64,000 nt of DNA from Nocardioides xinjiangensis. GTDB taxonomy: Bacteria; Actinomycetota; Actinomycetes; Propionibacteriales; Nocardioidaceae. A program made the translations under genes and the position numbers. The DNA lies in the NCBI RefSeq assembly GCF_017916455.1, contig NZ_JAFMSY010000001.1:248001-312000 (forward strand). Direction: 5' to 3'. Below, one piece after another: positions 1 through 8,988 of the stretch. Every line of letters starts with the position of its first letter. Position 1 is the stretch's first letter. The notes beneath the pieces are model-generated. The model saw only the letters and a list, made by a program, of their open reading frames with translations. It was not told the origin of the DNA and did not search any database.

Positions 1-805
1 AGCCGGTGAGCGGGCTGTCCTTGGCCAGCACCGCGCCGAACTGCTCGACCTCGCCGTCCGGGAGGGGCAGCTGACCGACGATCACGCCGTCGTCGAGCTG
101 GACGGCGGTCATGAAGTAGGCGGTCGGCAGGTCGACGACGATGCCGTCGATCTGGCCGTTCTTGAGCGCCTGCACCGCCTGGTCGTTGGTGTCGAAGACG
201 GCCGGCTCCTGCGAGGGCTGCACCTGCTCGGTGATCGCGGTGTAGCTCGTCGTGCCGACCTGCGCGCCGAGCTTGGCGTCGGCGAGGTCGGCCAGGCTGG
301 TGGCGCCGTCGATGGCGCTGCCCTTGTTGGTGATGACGGTCTGCACGACGTCGTAGTAGCCGGAGGAGAAGTCGACGGCCTTGCGGCGGGCCTCGGTGAT
401 GGAGACCTGGTTGACGTCGAAGTCGAACTCCTTCGGCCCCGGCTGGACGACCTTGTTGAACGGCACCGTGACCCAGGTCACCTGCTCCTCGGTGTAGCCG
501 AGCTGCTCGGCGATGGCGTACGCGACCGCGGACTCGTAGCCCTGGCCGTTGGTCGGGTCGTTGTCGACGAACCACGGCTCGTAGGCCGGGTCGTCGGTGG
601 CGATGGTCAGCGTGCCGTCGGTGACGGTCTCCATCGCGTCGGGGGTGCACTCGTCGGCGGCGGGGCTCCCGGACTCGGACGCACCCGAGGACTCGGGGCC
701 ATCGCCCTCGTCGGTGGGAGCGCAGGCGGTGAGGGCGATCGTGGCGGTCGCGAGTGAGGCGGCGGCGAGGTGGCGCTTCGCCGGGCGCCGGGAGGTCGTG
801 AGCAT
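1..805 (-). CDS. Amino-acid ABC transporter substrate-binding lipoprotein (C-terminus cut by window edge)
   Basis: The first 268 codons are present; the C-terminal end lies outside the window. The N-terminus is a lipoprotein signal: basic MLTTSRRPAKRH, a hydrophobic stretch, then the lipobox LTAC with the lipidated Cys near residue 29. An acidic, Ser-rich linker follows. The mature part has family-3 solute-binding protein features: GTLTIATDDPAYEPW at the N-terminal lobe, FDFDVNQVSITEARRKAVDFS, and LGAQVGTTS at the hinge. Such proteins capture polar amino acids outside the membrane and hand them to a permease/ATPase pair, which should lie beyond position 1. The ATG at 805 is supported by a TAGGAT hexamer six bases upstream. 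The substrate cannot be told from sequence. Confidence 0.9.
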   Translation of the reverse strand, partial: MLTTSRRPAKRHLAAASLATATIALTACAPTDEGDGPESSGASESGSPAADECTPDAMETVTDGTLTIATDDPAYEPWFVDNDPTNGQGYESAVAYAIAEQLGYTEEQVTWVTVPFNKVVQPGPKEFDFDVNQVSITEARRKAVDFSSGYYDVVQTVITNKGSAIDGATSLADLADAKLGAQVGTTSYTAITEQVQPSQEPAVFDTNDQAVQALKNGQIDGIVVDLPTAYFMTAVQLDDGVIVGQLPLPDGEVEQFGAVLAKDSPLTG

Positions 806-811
806 GGCGGG

Positions 812-817
812 ATCCTA
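812..817 (-). promoter_or_regulatory. -10 hexamer, leaderless promoter of the substrate-binding lipoprotein
   Basis: Reads TAGGAT on the minus strand, with six bases to the ATG and no ribosome binding site. It overlaps the hisF stop codon (815-817), so this gene has its own promoter right behind the histidine genes. Confidence 0.55.
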
Positions 818-1606
818 CGTCTCCGACCGGCCTCCGCGGACCGCGTGACCGGCCGTGGACAGACCGGTCTTGACCTCGCCGATGCTGAGCGTGCCGAAGT
901 GGAAGACCGTGGCGGCCAGCACGGCGTCGGCACCGGCCTCCACGGCCGGCGGGAAGTGCTCGACGGCCCCCGCTCCCCCGCTGGCGATCACCGGCACGTG
1001 CACCTCGCGGCGCACGGCGCTGATCAGCTCGAGGTCGAAGCCGTCGGTGGTGCCGTCGGCGTCCATCGCGTTCAGCAGGATCTCGCCGGCGCCGAGCTCG
1101 GCGGCGCGGACCGCCCACTCGACGGCGTCGAGGCCGGCGCTGTGGCGGCCGCCGTGCGTGGTCACCTCGAAGCCGCTGGGCGTCGCCGGCTGGTCCGCGC
1201 GGACGCGCCGGGCGTCGACGCTGAGGACCAGCACCTGGTTGCCGAACCGGTCGGCGATCTCCGCGACGAGCGCGGGGCGGCGGATGGCGGCGGTGTTGAC
1301 GGCGACCTTGTCGGCGCCGGCGCGCAGCAGCCGGTCGACGTCCTCGACGCTGCCCACCCCGCCACCGACGGTGAGCGGGATGAACACCTCCTCCGCGCAG
1401 CGGCTGACCACCTCCATCGTGGTCGCCCGGCCCTCGTGGGAGGCGGAGATGTCGAGGAAGGTCAGCTCGTCGGCGCCCTCGGCGTCGTAGAGCCGGGCCA
1501 GCTCCACCGGGTCGCCGGCGTCGCGCAGCTCGGTGAAGTTGACGCCCTTGACCACCCGGCCGCCGTCGACGTCGAGGCACGGGATGACGCGGACCGCGAG
1601 CGTCAC
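815..1606 (-). CDS. hisF: Imidazole glycerol phosphate synthase cyclase subunit HisF
   Basis: A 263-residue (beta/alpha)8 barrel. With HisH-supplied ammonia it converts PRFAR to imidazole-glycerol phosphate and AICAR in histidine synthesis. The sequence shows [16 protein letters not shown] at the N-terminus with catalytic Asp12, LSVDARR with the second catalytic Asp131, and phosphate-binding loops [10 protein letters not shown] and [11 protein letters not shown]. The GTG start at 1606 gives a 4-base GTGA overlap with the stop of priA, which points to translational coupling. Its partner HisH is encoded about 3.5 kb away, on the far side of three unrelated genes. Length is normal for the family. 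Confidence 0.97.
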   Translation of the reverse strand: MTLAVRVIPCLDVDGGRVVKGVNFTELRDAGDPVELARLYDAEGADELTFLDISASHEGRATTMEVVSRCAEEVFIPLTVGGGVGSVEDVDRLLRAGADKVAVNTAAIRRPALVAEIADRFGNQVLVLSVDARRVRADQPATPSGFEVTTHGGRHSAGLDAVEWAVRAAELGAGEILLNAMDADGTTDGFDLELISAVRREVHVPVIASGGAGAVEHFPPAVEAGADAVLAATVFHFGTLSIGEVKTGLSTAGHAVRGGRSET

Positions 1607-2370
1607 GAGGCGCCCTCGGCGGTGCCCGTGCCTCGCGTCAGCGCGAGTGCGTCCTCGAGGGTGAAGCGGCCCTCGTAGAGCGCGGTGCCCGCGATCGCGC
1701 CTTCCACGCCCTCGTCGACCAGTCCCATGAGGGCGCGGATGTCGTCCAGGGTGGTGACGCCGCCGCTGGCGACCACGGGCCGGTCGGTCGCCGCGCAGAC
1801 GTCGCGCAGCAGCTGGAGGTTCGGACCCTGCAGCATGCCGTCCTTGTTGACGTCGGTGACCACGTAGCGCGCGCACCCCTCGCCGTCGAGGCGCGCCAGC
1901 GTCTCGTAGAGGTCGCCGCCCTCGCGGGTCCAGCCGCGAGCCGCCAGCGTCGTCCCCCGTACGTCGAGGCCCACCGCCACGCGGTCGCCGTACGTCGCGA
2001 TCGCGCGGGCGCACCACTCCGGCTGCTCGAGCGCCGCGGTGCCGATGTTGACGCGCCGGCAGCCGGTGGCCATGGCAGCCTCGAGCGACTCGTCGTCGCG
2101 GATGCCGCCGCTCATCTCCACCTGGATGTCGAGGGTGCCGACGATCCTCGCCTGCAGCTCCCGGTTGTGCCCGTGCCCGAACGCGGCGTCGAGGTCGACG
2201 AGGTGGATCCACTCGGCGCCGGCCTCCTGCCAGCGCAGCGCCGCCTCGATCGGGTCGCCGAACCGCTTCTCCGACCCGTCCACGCCCTGCACCAGCTGGA
2301 CGGCCTGGCCGCCCTTGATGTCGACGGCGGGCAGGAGCTCGAGGTACGGCTGGTCAGGCGTGCTGGGCAT
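1603..2370 (-). CDS. priA: Phosphoribosyl isomerase HisA/PriA
   Basis: A 255-residue barrel isomerase. HisA opens the ribose of ProFAR in histidine synthesis; in many actinobacteria the PriA form also does the TrpF step of tryptophan synthesis. It has [15 protein letters not shown] with catalytic Asp17, GGIRDDESL, the [10 protein letters not shown] loop typical of Pri[10 protein letters not shown], and the phosphate loops [10 protein letters not shown] and GTALYEGRF. Dual activity is inferred from clade and loop, not shown. It heads a two-gene unit with hisF (4-base overlap). The ATG is preceded by TAGGAT at six bases without a ribosome site, so transcription probably starts here independently of hisDCBH. 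Confidence 0.95.
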   Translation of the reverse strand: MPSTPDQPYLELLPAVDIKGGQAVQLVQGVDGSEKRFGDPIEAALRWQEAGAEWIHLVDLDAAFGHGHNRELQARIVGTLDIQVEMSGGIRDDESLEAAMATGCRRVNIGTAALEQPEWCARAIATYGDRVAVGLDVRGTTLAARGWTREGGDLYETLARLDGEGCARYVVTDVNKDGMLQGPNLQLLRDVCAATDRPVVASGGVTTLDDIRALMGLVDEGVEGAIAGTALYEGRFTLEDALALTRGTGTAEGAS

Positions 2371-2376
2371 GGGTCG

Positions 2377-2382
2377 ATCCTA
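2377..2382 (-). promoter_or_regulatory. -10 hexamer, leaderless promoter of priA-hisF
   Basis: TAGGAT on the minus strand with a six-base spacer to the priA ATG. This suggests priA-hisF is its own transcript, although hisDCBH lies upstream on the same strand. Confidence 0.55.
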
Positions 2383-2430
2383 GGAGCGCCCGGGGCGCGT
2401 CGCGTCCCCCCGTGGTGTGGCGAGACGCCG

Positions 2431-2838
2431 TCACCACTGAGGGTCGTCGAACCAGTCGGCCAGGTCGGAGAACGCGCCGGCGCCCAAGGCGGGCGCCAGC
2501 ATGAACGGCAGGGCGACGACGAGCACGACGAAGGCGAGCAGCCCCAGCCACGGACGGCCCTTCACACCGTGCGCGACCAGTCCGGCAGCCGCAGCCGGCA
2601 CCACGAACGGCAGCGCCGCAGGAAGCTGCCGGGCGCACCAGGCGACCGCCCCGGCGTAGAGCGCGACGCCCACCAGACGCACACCGATTGCGCTGGTCCA
2701 CGAGCGCGTCCTGCGCTTCGAGTCGTCGCCGGCATGCCGCCGGACGTCCGCGATCGGCAGGTGGCAGCCTCGGCAGGCGGACGCCGAGGCAGGCACGGCC
2801 GTCCCGCAGAGCGGGCAGGTCAGGCCGGCGTCGGTCAT
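2431..2838 (-). CDS. Small zinc-ribbon membrane protein
   Basis: A 135-residue protein of unknown function. Residues 1-30 form a zinc ribbon with CPLCG and CRGCH pairs (MTDAGLTCPLCGTAVPASAS). The rest is hydrophobic, with two to three likely membrane segments (GVRLVGVALYAGAVAW, then two stretches between residues 75 and 120), ending in acidic FSDLADWFDDPQW. I chose the ATG at 2838 because it places the ribbon at the very N-terminus. An in-frame GTG/ATG further up would add 15 uncharacteristic residues. It sits between hisH and priA but has no evident histidine role. Confidence 0.7.
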   Translation of the reverse strand: MTDAGLTCPLCGTAVPASASACRGCHLPIADVRRHAGDDSKRRTRSWTSAIGVRLVGVALYAGAVAWCARQLPAALPFVVPAAAAGLVAHGVKGRPWLGLLAFVVLVVALPFMLAPALGAGAFSDLADWFDDPQW

Positions 2839-2920
2839 CGGTCGGACGGAACGCACGGATGCACCGTATGTGCGCACGGGCATCCGCGAGGGCGGAACGG
2901 AAGAACACCCGGGGACGGAG

Positions 2921-4357
2921 TCACATCGGGGGGTCGGGTGGTTGGGCTGGCTCGGGTGGTCCGGTCGGGCTGGTGCCGGTGTGGTCGCGTCGGTAGTGGT
3001 GGCCGTGGGGGCTGGTCCACTCGAACACTCCTGGTTCGACTGCTCGGTAGTGCCAGGCGGTGTGGGTCTTGAGGCGGTGGTGGGTGCGGCACAGGGCGGC
3101 GAGGTTGTGGGTCGCGGTCGGGCCGGGTTGGGGTCGGCCGTCTACGTCTGCGTCTGCGTCTGCGTCGGCGTGGTGGTCGTAGGCGATGACGTGGTCGATG
3201 TCGCAGCTGCGGGCGGGTCGGGTGCACCAGGGGAAGACGCAGGTGCGGTCGCGCAGGATGACTTGTTCGCGGATCCGGCCCGGGATGGCATAGCCCGGGG
3301 CGGTCAGGTCGGTGTTGAGGTCGATGACGGGTTTGACGGTGACCTTGGTGCGGGTGTCGCCGCACCAGCTCCTGACCTGGTCGAGCAGCAGCAGCCGCTG
3401 GCGCTCCTCGAGCCGGCCGGTGGGACCGAACACCGTCTCGCCGTCGGGCGTGAACGCCGCGTCGAAGTGGGCGTGCAGGACGACCTCCCGGGCGGCGGGC
3501 AGCCCGTCGCCGCCCCGGGTGCCTTCGACGCCACGCATGCCTGAGGTGTGGAGGTCGAGGGCGGTCTGGGTGCGGGCCAGGTCGCCCAGCGCGGCGGCGC
3601 GGCGGGCGTCGAGCGACGCGGTGGAGCCGAGGGCCTTCAACGTCTCGGCGCCGTGGGCCAGGGCGCGGTCGAGGTCGAGGGCGTCGGCGATGTCGAGCTC
3701 GGCCTCGAGGCGCATGGTGCCGGCGTAGTGCACGTCCTCGTCGTGGACGGTGGCGTGGCGGGGGTCGATGGTGGGGTGGCCGTCCTCGGGGTCGGCGGTG
3801 GGGTCCGGTGTGGCGAGGTGGTGGCGGGTGATGGCTTCGGCCACGAGCCGGTCCAGCTGTGCGGGTCCGACCTTCCCGGCGACGGCGGCGACCTGGGTGT
3901 CGACCCAGCCTGCTGCGTCGACGGTGAGCGCCGGGGTGGCGTGGATGGTGGCCTCAGCGACGGCGCGGGCCCGCCAAGCCGGGACGGCTCCGGCGTGGAC
4001 CTGCGCCCACAGCCGTGGCAGGCGGTGCCGCAGCTCGAGGGCGTGCCCGACCAGCCGCTTGGCCGCGGTGGTCGAGACACCCAGCACCGCGCCGAGCTCG
4101 GCGATGCAGAACTCCGCCACCAGCGGGCAGCCGTCGCCGGCGATGGGCTCCTCGTGCTCACACGACGACACGGTGAACGTCGCGGCGGAGTGGATCGACT
4201 CCGGCGGGTGCAGGTCGGCCCACCGGGCCGCGAGGTCGAGCTGACGAGCCGCAGCGGCGTTCTCCGCCACACGCGCCTCACGCGCCGCGGACAGCAAACC
4301 AGCGGCGGTGAGGTCATCCACCCCACCTGGGTCCGCGCCAGCCAGCCGCTCGATCAT
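2921..4357 (-). CDS. DUF222 / HNH endonuclease protein (13E12 repeat family)
   Basis: A 478-residue protein. An N-terminal helical DUF222 region (about residues 1-330) is followed by an HNH nuclease fold near residues 360-440, with RDRTCVFPWCTRPARSC, IDHVIAYDHH and NLAALCRTHHRLKTH supplying the zinc cysteines and the HNH histidines. This is the actinobacterial family known as 13E12 repeats in M. tuberculosis, usually multicopy and mobile-like; its biological role is unclear. The ATG at 4357 is preferred over one 16 codons upstream because a TAGAAT hexamer sits seven bases before it and an SOS-box-like palindrome covers the start. An Ala-Asp repeat lies between the two halves of the HNH motif. 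The C-terminal tail is Pro-rich. Confidence 0.9.
   Translation of the reverse strand: MIERLAGADPGGVDDLTAAGLLSAAREARVAENAAAARQLDLAARWADLHPPESIHSAATFTVSSCEHEEPIAGDGCPLVAEFCIAELGAVLGVSTTAAKRLVGHALELRHRLPRLWAQVHAGAVPAWRARAVAEATIHATPALTVDAAGWVDTQVAAVAGKVGPAQLDRLVAEAITRHHLATPDPTADPEDGHPTIDPRHATVHDEDVHYAGTMRLEAELDIADALDLDRALAHGAETLKALGSTASLDARRAAALGDLARTQTALDLHTSGMRGVEGTRGGDGLPAAREVVLHAHFDAAFTPDGETVFGPTGRLEERQRLLLLDQVRSWCGDTRTKVTVKPVIDLNTDLTAPGYAIPGRIREQVILRDRTCVFPWCTRPARSCDIDHVIAYDHHADADADADVDGRPQPGPTATHNLAALCRTHHRLKTHTAWHYRAVEPGVFEWTSPHGHHYRRDHTGTSPTGPPEPAQPPDPPM
3142..3170 (-). repeat. Hexanucleotide repeat coding Ala-Asp inside the HNH domain
   Basis: Near-perfect copies of a 6-base unit (gtctgc on the plus strand) code for ADADADADVD between the IDHVIAYDHH and NLAALCRTHH motifs. 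A loop here can vary in length without breaking the nuclease fold, and the tract is prone to slippage. Confidence 0.75.
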
Positions 4358-4370
4358 GTGTTCGATTCTA
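4350..4370 (-). promoter_or_regulatory. SOS-box-like operator plus -10 hexamer at the DUF222/HNH start
   Basis: On the minus strand 4365-4350 reads TCGAACACATGATCGA, one mismatch from the actinobacterial LexA consensus TCGAAC-N4-GTTCGA. It overlaps the ATG at 4357. A TAGAAT -10 hexamer lies at 4365-4370, seven bases from the ATG, so the operator would cover the transcription start. Some 13E12-family genes in M. tuberculosis belong to the LexA regulon, which fits. Confidence 0.65.
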
Positions 4371-4496
4371 GGTGCCACCACCGACAGCGGCACCGGTCCA
4401 GACAACTGTCGAGCGTCGACCCCCTCGTTCGTCTTGGTCCGGCCCGCGACGATCGACGGCGTGGGTCGCCCTCGACCGCCCGACCACGGAGGGCGA

Positions 4497-5129
4497 CTAG
4501 CGCCAGACCGGCGCCACCTCGCGGCGGTAGCGGCGCGCCAGCAGCAGCGTGAGCACCGTCAGCACGGGACCCGGGATCATCGCGCGCAGCGAGGCCCGCT
4601 CGCGCTCCCCCGCACCGTCCTGCATCCACGCCAGGGCGTTGGCGGCGTCGACCGGGCTGGCCGGGCGCAGCTTCTTGGTCAGCTCCTTGAACTCCGCGTC
4701 GTCGTGCAGCGCGCCCATCGGACCCTCGACGTCACGCTCCTCGTGGTCGAGGTGCCGGTTGATCACCCCGCGGGCGCGGGCTACCTCGTCCGCCGCGGAC
4801 GAGGCGCCGGCCGCGGTGGGCTCCGCGACGAGGGCGTCGAGGCACACCGACACCGACGACAGCGCCTGCTTCATCGCGACGTGCTCGGCCTCCATCTCCT
4901 CGAGCAGGGTGCGCTCGACCCCCCGGGACTGCAGGAACGGCCACACGTGCTCGTCCTCGGCCTCGTGGTGGTGGGTCAGCTCGCGCACGAGGTTGCGCCA
5001 TGCCGTACGGACCTGGCGGGCGCGTCGCGTGTCACCCTCGGGCAGGGCGCGCAGCGCCTCCTCGGTCCGAACCACGTCGCGGCGGACCGCGGCATGGATG
5101 ATCTGGTTCATGCTGAGCGGCTCGGTCAT
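4497..5129 (-). CDS. Hemerythrin HHE-domain protein
   Basis: A 210-residue soluble helical protein. Di-iron ligand candidates occur in order: His near residue 12 (MNQIIHAAVRRD), HHHEAEDEHVWP near residues 53-64, EMEAEHVAMKQ, and RHLDHEERDVE. This is the four-helix HHE cation-binding pattern of hemerythrin-like proteins, which bind O2, NO or iron; the ligand here is unknown. A C-terminal segment (residues about 140-210) has a conserved-looking hydrophobic stretch MIPGPVLTVLTLLLARRYRR. The ATG at 5129 follows a TAGCGT hexamer at six bases, so it is probably transcribed alone. It stands between hisH and the DUF222 gene with no evident link to histidine synthesis. Confidence 0.88.
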   Translation of the reverse strand: MTEPLSMNQIIHAAVRRDVVRTEEALRALPEGDTRRARQVRTAWRNLVRELTHHHEAEDEHVWPFLQSRGVERTLLEEMEAEHVAMKQALSSVSVCLDALVAEPTAAGASSAADEVARARGVINRHLDHEERDVEGPMGALHDDAEFKELTKKLRPASPVDAANALAWMQDGAGERERASLRAMIPGPVLTVLTLLLARRYRREVAPVWR

Positions 5130-5135
5130 CCTCGG

Positions 5136-5141
5136 ACGCTA
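5136..5141 (-). promoter_or_regulatory. -10 hexamer, leaderless promoter of the hemerythrin-like gene
   Basis: TAGCGT on the minus strand, six bases before the ATG, without a ribosome binding site. Confidence 0.5.
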
Positions 5142-5173
5142 GCGCCGGGGCCGAGGCCCGGCGACCTCAATTC

Positions 5174-5830
5174 TCAGGAGATCCGGCCAGCACCCGGGCG
5201 CAGCGACGCCACCCAGTTGCGCAGCAGCGCCGCCCCGGCGTCGCCGGACTTCTCCGGGTGGAACTGCGTCGCCCACAGCGGCCCGTTCTCGACAGCGGCC
5301 ACGAACCTGTCCCCGCCGTGCTCGGCCCAGGTCACCAGCGGCGCCTCGGTCCGGTCGTTGGTGACCAGGTCCCACGACCGTGCGCCGTAGGAGTGGACGA
5401 AGTAGAACCGCTCGTCCTCGACGCCCGCGAACAGGCGGGACCCCGACGCCACCTCGACGGTGTTCCAGCCCATGTGGGGCACCACGTCGGCCTGGAGCCG
5501 CTCGACGGTCCCGGGCCACTCGTCGCAGCCGGCGCTCTCGACACCGCGCTCGACGCCGCGCGAGAACAGGATCTGCATGCCCACGCAGATGCCGAGGACC
5601 GGTCGACCGCCCGCGAGGCGACGCCCGATGATGCGGTCGCCCTTGATCGCGCGCAGGCCGTCCATGCACGCGGCGTACGCGCCCACGCCGGGAACCAGCA
5701 GGCCGTCGGCCGCCAGCGCGGCGTCGAAGTCGCCGGTCAGCGTCACCGACGCACCCGCGCGCTCGACGGCGCGGACCACCGACCGGAGGTTCCCCGAGCC
5801 GTAGTCGAGGACGACGACGTCGGGGCTCAC
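5174..5830 (-). CDS. hisH: Imidazole glycerol phosphate synthase glutaminase subunit HisH
   Basis: A 218-residue class-I glutamine amidotransferase. It hydrolyses glutamine and channels ammonia to HisF. The catalytic triad is visible: Cys82 in [11 protein letters not shown], and His191 and Glu193 in [10 protein letters not shown]. Other family signatures are [11 protein letters not shown] at the N-terminus, [11 protein letters not shown] for the oxyanion strand, and VPHMGWNTV. The GTG start at 5830 overlaps the hisB stop by four bases (GTGA), continuing the tightly coupled hisD-C-B-H series. It is the last gene of that unit; hisF, its structural partner, lies downstream after three intervening genes. 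Confidence 0.97.
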   Translation of the reverse strand: MSPDVVVLDYGSGNLRSVVRAVERAGASVTLTGDFDAALAADGLLVPGVGAYAACMDGLRAIKGDRIIGRRLAGGRPVLGICVGMQILFSRGVERGVESAGCDEWPGTVERLQADVVPHMGWNTVEVASGSRLFAGVEDERFYFVHSYGARSWDLVTNDRTEAPLVTWAEHGGDRFVAAVENGPLWATQFHPEKSGDAGAALLRNWVASLRPGAGRIS

Positions 5831-6435
5831 AGGCTGCCCTTCGTCGACGGGACACCCGTCTCGCGGGGGTCGATGGCGACCGCGTCGCGGAACGCGCGGG
5901 CGAACGCCTTGAACTGCGCCTCCACGACGTGGTGCGGGTCGCGCCCGCCCAGCACCCGCACGTGCAGGGCCAGGTGGGCGTGGAAGGAGATCGTCTCGAA
6001 GACGTGGCGCGTCAGCGAGCCCATGTACGGCGCGCCGGTGCCGCCGATCGCGACGTAGGCCTGGCCGTCGGGCTCGCCGGTGTGCACGCAGTACGGGCGG
6101 CCCGAGACGTCGACGACCGCCTGGACGAGCGCCTCGTCGAGCGGCACGGTGGCGTCGCCGAAGCGGCGGATGCCCGCCTTGTCGCCCAGCGCCTCGCGCA
6201 GCCCCTGGCCGAGGACGATCGCGGTGTCCTCGACGGAGTGGTGCGCGTCGATGTGGGTGTCGCCGGTGGTGTGCACGACGAGGTCGACGAGCGAGTGGCG
6301 CGCGAACGCGTCGAGCATGTGGTCGTAGAAGCCCACGCCCGTGGACACGTCGGAGCGGCCGCTGCCGTCGAGGTCGACCTCGACGACGACCTGGGACTCC
6401 TTGGTGGTGCGCTCGATCTTCGCGGTGCGGCTCAT
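5827..6435 (-). CDS. hisB: Imidazoleglycerol-phosphate dehydratase HisB
   Basis: A 202-residue monofunctional dehydratase converting IGP to imidazole-acetol phosphate. Manganese-binding histidines occur in the two characteristic repeats: [17 protein letters not shown] and [15 protein letters not shown] (His65, His66, Glu69), with the second-half counterparts [16 protein letters not shown] and [18 protein letters not shown]. No phosphatase domain is fused, as expected outside enterobacteria. It overlaps hisC upstream and hisH downstream by four bases each, so all are likely made from one coupled message. Confidence 0.97.
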   Translation of the reverse strand: MSRTAKIERTTKESQVVVEVDLDGSGRSDVSTGVGFYDHMLDAFARHSLVDLVVHTTGDTHIDAHHSVEDTAIVLGQGLREALGDKAGIRRFGDATVPLDEALVQAVVDVSGRPYCVHTGEPDGQAYVAIGGTGAPYMGSLTRHVFETISFHAHLALHVRVLGGRDPHHVVEAQFKAFARAFRDAVAIDPRETGVPSTKGSL

Positions 6436-7595
6436 GCCCGCTCCTCCGTCTTCCCGGTCGTCTGCTCAACTGTCTGCCCGGCTGCCTGCCCCACGGTGTC
6501 CAGCAGTGCCTGCCTGAATGCTGTCATCTCGCCCGCCGTGCCGATCGACACCCGCAGCCACCCCTCGGGGCCGGTCTCGCGGATCAGCACGCCGCGGTCG
6601 ACCAGACCCTGCCAGACGGCGTGCCGGTCGGCGAACCGCCCGAACAGCACGAAGTTGGCGTCGGAGTCGGCGACCTCGAACCCCTGCACCCGCAGCCAGG
6701 TCACCGTCGCGTCGCGCTCGGCGCGCAGGTCGTCGACCCGCCCGAGCAGCTCCGGGGCGTGGCGGAGGGCCGCCAGCGCGGTCGCCTGCGTGACGGCGGA
6801 GAGGTGGTAGGGCAGCCGCACCACCCGTATCGCGTCGCAGACCGCGGGGTCGGCGGCGAGGTAGCCGACGCGGGCACCGGCCAGGGCGAACGCCTTGCTC
6901 ATCGTGCGGGTCACCACGAGGTTGCGGTGCCGCGGCAGCAGCTCGAGGGCGCTCGGGGTGCCGGCGCGCCGGAACTCGCCGTAGGCCTCGTCCACCACCA
7001 CCAGCCCGCCCGGCTCGTAGGAGCTCGCCGCCTCGCACAGCACGGTGACCGCGTCGTGGGGCAGCGCCGTGCCGGTGGGGTTGTTGGGGCTCGGCAGCAG
7101 CACGACCGCGGGCCGGCGCTCCTCGACCAGGCGGCGGGCGGCGTCGAGGTCGAGGGAGAAGTCCTCGGCCCGGTGCCCGGCGTACCACTCGGTGAGGCTG
7201 TTGCGGGCGTACTCGGGATACATCGAGTACGTCGGCGCGAAGGACAGCGCCACCCGGCCGGGGCCGCCGAAGGCCTGCAGCAGCTGCAGCATGACCTCGT
7301 TGGAGCCGTTGGCCGCCCACACCATCGCCGGGGTGATGCCGGACCCGCCCGAGCCGTTGAGGTACGCCGCCAGCGCGGACCGCAGCTCGACGAACTCGCG
7401 GTCGGGGTAGCGGTTGAGCGACACCGCGGCCGCGCCGACCGCGCGGGCGATGTCGGCCGCCGCCTCCGGTGAGGGACCGTAGGGGTTCTCGTTGACGTTG
7501 AGCTGCACCGGCGCCTGCTCGAGGGAGAGCTGGGGCGCGCCGTAGGGCTCGATCCCCCGCAGCTCCTCGCGCAGGGGTGGGAAGGCCGCGCTCAT
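6432..7595 (-). CDS. hisC: Histidinol-phosphate aminotransferase HisC
   Basis: A 387-residue fold-type I PLP enzyme that transaminates imidazole-acetol phosphate with glutamate. It shows [12 protein letters not shown] (substrate phosphate side), NNPTGT at 171-176, VVDEAYGEF with Asp202 facing the PLP nitrogen, and the PLP lysine Lys234 in [12 protein letters not shown]. The start ATG at 7595 gives the ATGA overlap with hisD. The last 20 residues are a Gln/Thr-rich tail not expected to matter for catalysis. Confidence 0.97.
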   Translation of the reverse strand: MSAAFPPLREELRGIEPYGAPQLSLEQAPVQLNVNENPYGPSPEAAADIARAVGAAAVSLNRYPDREFVELRSALAAYLNGSGGSGITPAMVWAANGSNEVMLQLLQAFGGPGRVALSFAPTYSMYPEYARNSLTEWYAGHRAEDFSLDLDAARRLVEERRPAVVLLPSPNNPTGTALPHDAVTVLCEAASSYEPGGLVVVDEAYGEFRRAGTPSALELLPRHRNLVVTRTMSKAFALAGARVGYLAADPAVCDAIRVVRLPYHLSAVTQATALAALRHAPELLGRVDDLRAERDATVTWLRVQGFEVADSDANFVLFGRFADRHAVWQGLVDRGVLIRETGPEGWLRVSIGTAGEMTAFRQALLDTVGQAAGQTVEQTTGKTEERA

Positions 7596-8911
7596 CGTGG
7601 CGACCGCTCCGCGAACCGGGCGCTGACGGCCTGCCCGTGGCCGGGCAGGTCCTCGGCCTCGGCGAGCGTCACGACGTGGTCGGCGACCTCGGCGAGTGCG
7701 GCTCGGGAGTAGTCGACGACGTGCACCGACTTGGTGAACGCGCGCACCGAGAGGCCGCTGGAGTGGCAGGCGCAGCCGGCCGTGGGCAGCACGTGGTTGG
7801 AGCCGGCGCAGTAGTCGCCCAGCGAGACCGGTGCCCACGGGCCGACGAAGATCGCGCCGGCGTTGCGGACGCGCGCGGCGTGCGCGGCGGCGTCCCGGGT
7901 GTGGATCTCGAGGTGCTCGGCGGCGTAGGCGTCGACCACGGCGACGCCCTGCTCCATGTCGTCGACGAGCACGATCCCGGACTGCCGTCCGCTCAGGGCG
8001 GTGCGGATCCGCTCGGTGTGGCGGGTCTCGAAGACCTGCTTCTCCAGCGCGGTCTCGACGGCGTCGGCGAGCTCGAGGGAGTCGGTGACGAGGACCGAGG
8101 CGGCCATCGGGTCGTGCTCGGCCTGGCTGATCAGGTCGGCCGCGACGAACGCGGGCTCGGCGCTGTCGTCGGCGAGGATGGCGATCTCGGTGGGGCCGGC
8201 CTCGGAGTCGATGCCGACGACGCCGCGCAGCAGCCGCTTGGCGGCGGCGACGTAGATGTTGCCGGGACCGGTGACGAGGTCCACCCGCGCGCAGGGTCCC
8301 GCGCCGTGGGCGAACATCGCGATGGCCTGCGCCCCACCGACGGCGTAGACCTCCTCGACGCCGAGGAGCGCGCAGGCGGCGAGGATGGTCGGCTCGGGGA
8401 GCCCACCATTGGTCCGCTGCGGCGGGCTCGCCAGCGCGATGGACCGCACGCCGGCGACCTGGGCCGGGACGACGTTCATCACGACGCTGCTGACCAGGGG
8501 CGCCAGCCCGCCGGGGACGTAGAGCCCGACGCGGTCGACGGGCACCTTGCGGTGGGTGACGGTGGCGCCGTCGGCGAGCCGGCTCGTCACGTCGTGCTCG
8601 AGCTCGGCCTCGCAGGTGGCACGGAGCCGGCGTACGGACTCCTCGAGCGCCGCGCGGACCGCCGCGTCGAGCCCCTCGAGGGCGGCGGTGAGGGCGGCGG
8701 GCGGGACGACGACGTCGTGGCTCTCGACGCCGTCGAAGCGGGCGGAGAGCTCGAGGATCGCCTCCACGCCGCGGGTGCGGACGGCGTCGATGATGGGCTG
8801 CACCTGGTGCGTGGCGGCCTCGACGTCGAACTCGGCGCGCGGAACGCTCGCGCGGTAGTCGACGGACGCCGCGTCGGCGCCCCTCAGGTCGATGCGACGG
8901 ATCAGGGACAT
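7592..8911 (-). CDS. hisD: Histidinol dehydrogenase HisD
   Basis: A 439-residue zinc enzyme that oxidises L-histidinol to histidine in two NAD-dependent steps. Family signatures include [69 protein letters not shown] and the zinc/active-site region [13 protein letters not shown]. It is the first gene of hisDCBH. The ATG at 8911 is six bases from a TAGAAT hexamer, so the operon message is probably leaderless. It is divergently arranged with the LON-domain gene at 8989, sharing a 77-base intergenic region. Confidence 0.97.
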   Translation of the reverse strand: MSLIRRIDLRGADAASVDYRASVPRAEFDVEAATHQVQPIIDAVRTRGVEAILELSARFDGVESHDVVVPPAALTAALEGLDAAVRAALEESVRRLRATCEAELEHDVTSRLADGATVTHRKVPVDRVGLYVPGGLAPLVSSVVMNVVPAQVAGVRSIALASPPQRTNGGLPEPTILAACALLGVEEVYAVGGAQAIAMFAHGAGPCARVDLVTGPGNIYVAAAKRLLRGVVGIDSEAGPTEIAILADDSAEPAFVAADLISQAEHDPMAASVLVTDSLELADAVETALEKQVFETRHTERIRTALSGRQSGIVLVDDMEQGVAVVDAYAAEHLEIHTRDAAAHAARVRNAGAIFVGPWAPVSLGDYCAGSNHVLPTAGCACHSSGLSVRAFTKSVHVVDYSRAALAEVADHVVTLAEAEDLPGHGQAVSARFAERSPR

Positions 8912-8917
8912 GCCTCG

Positions 8918-8923
8918 ATTCTA
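8918..8923 (-). promoter_or_regulatory. -10 hexamer, leaderless promoter of hisDCBH
   Basis: TAGAAT on the minus strand, six bases from the hisD ATG. No transcription attenuator or leader peptide can fit in such a short leader. Confidence 0.6.
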
Positions 8924-8976
8924 GGTTCCGCCCCGGCACGCCCCCGCGTCGGCCGCGAGCGGTGGACAGGCGGCGC

Positions 8977-8982
8977 TAGGTT
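8977..8982 (+). promoter_or_regulatory. -10 hexamer, leaderless promoter of the LON-domain gene
   Basis: TAGGTT, six bases before the GTG at 8989; no ribosome binding site is visible. Confidence 0.55.
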
Positions 8983-8988
8983 GGTCAC

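Noticed and set aside
3021..3039. TCGAAC-N7-GTTCGA inside the DUF222/HNH coding region
   Set aside because: The spacer is seven bases instead of four and it lies within the gene, so it is not a LexA site.
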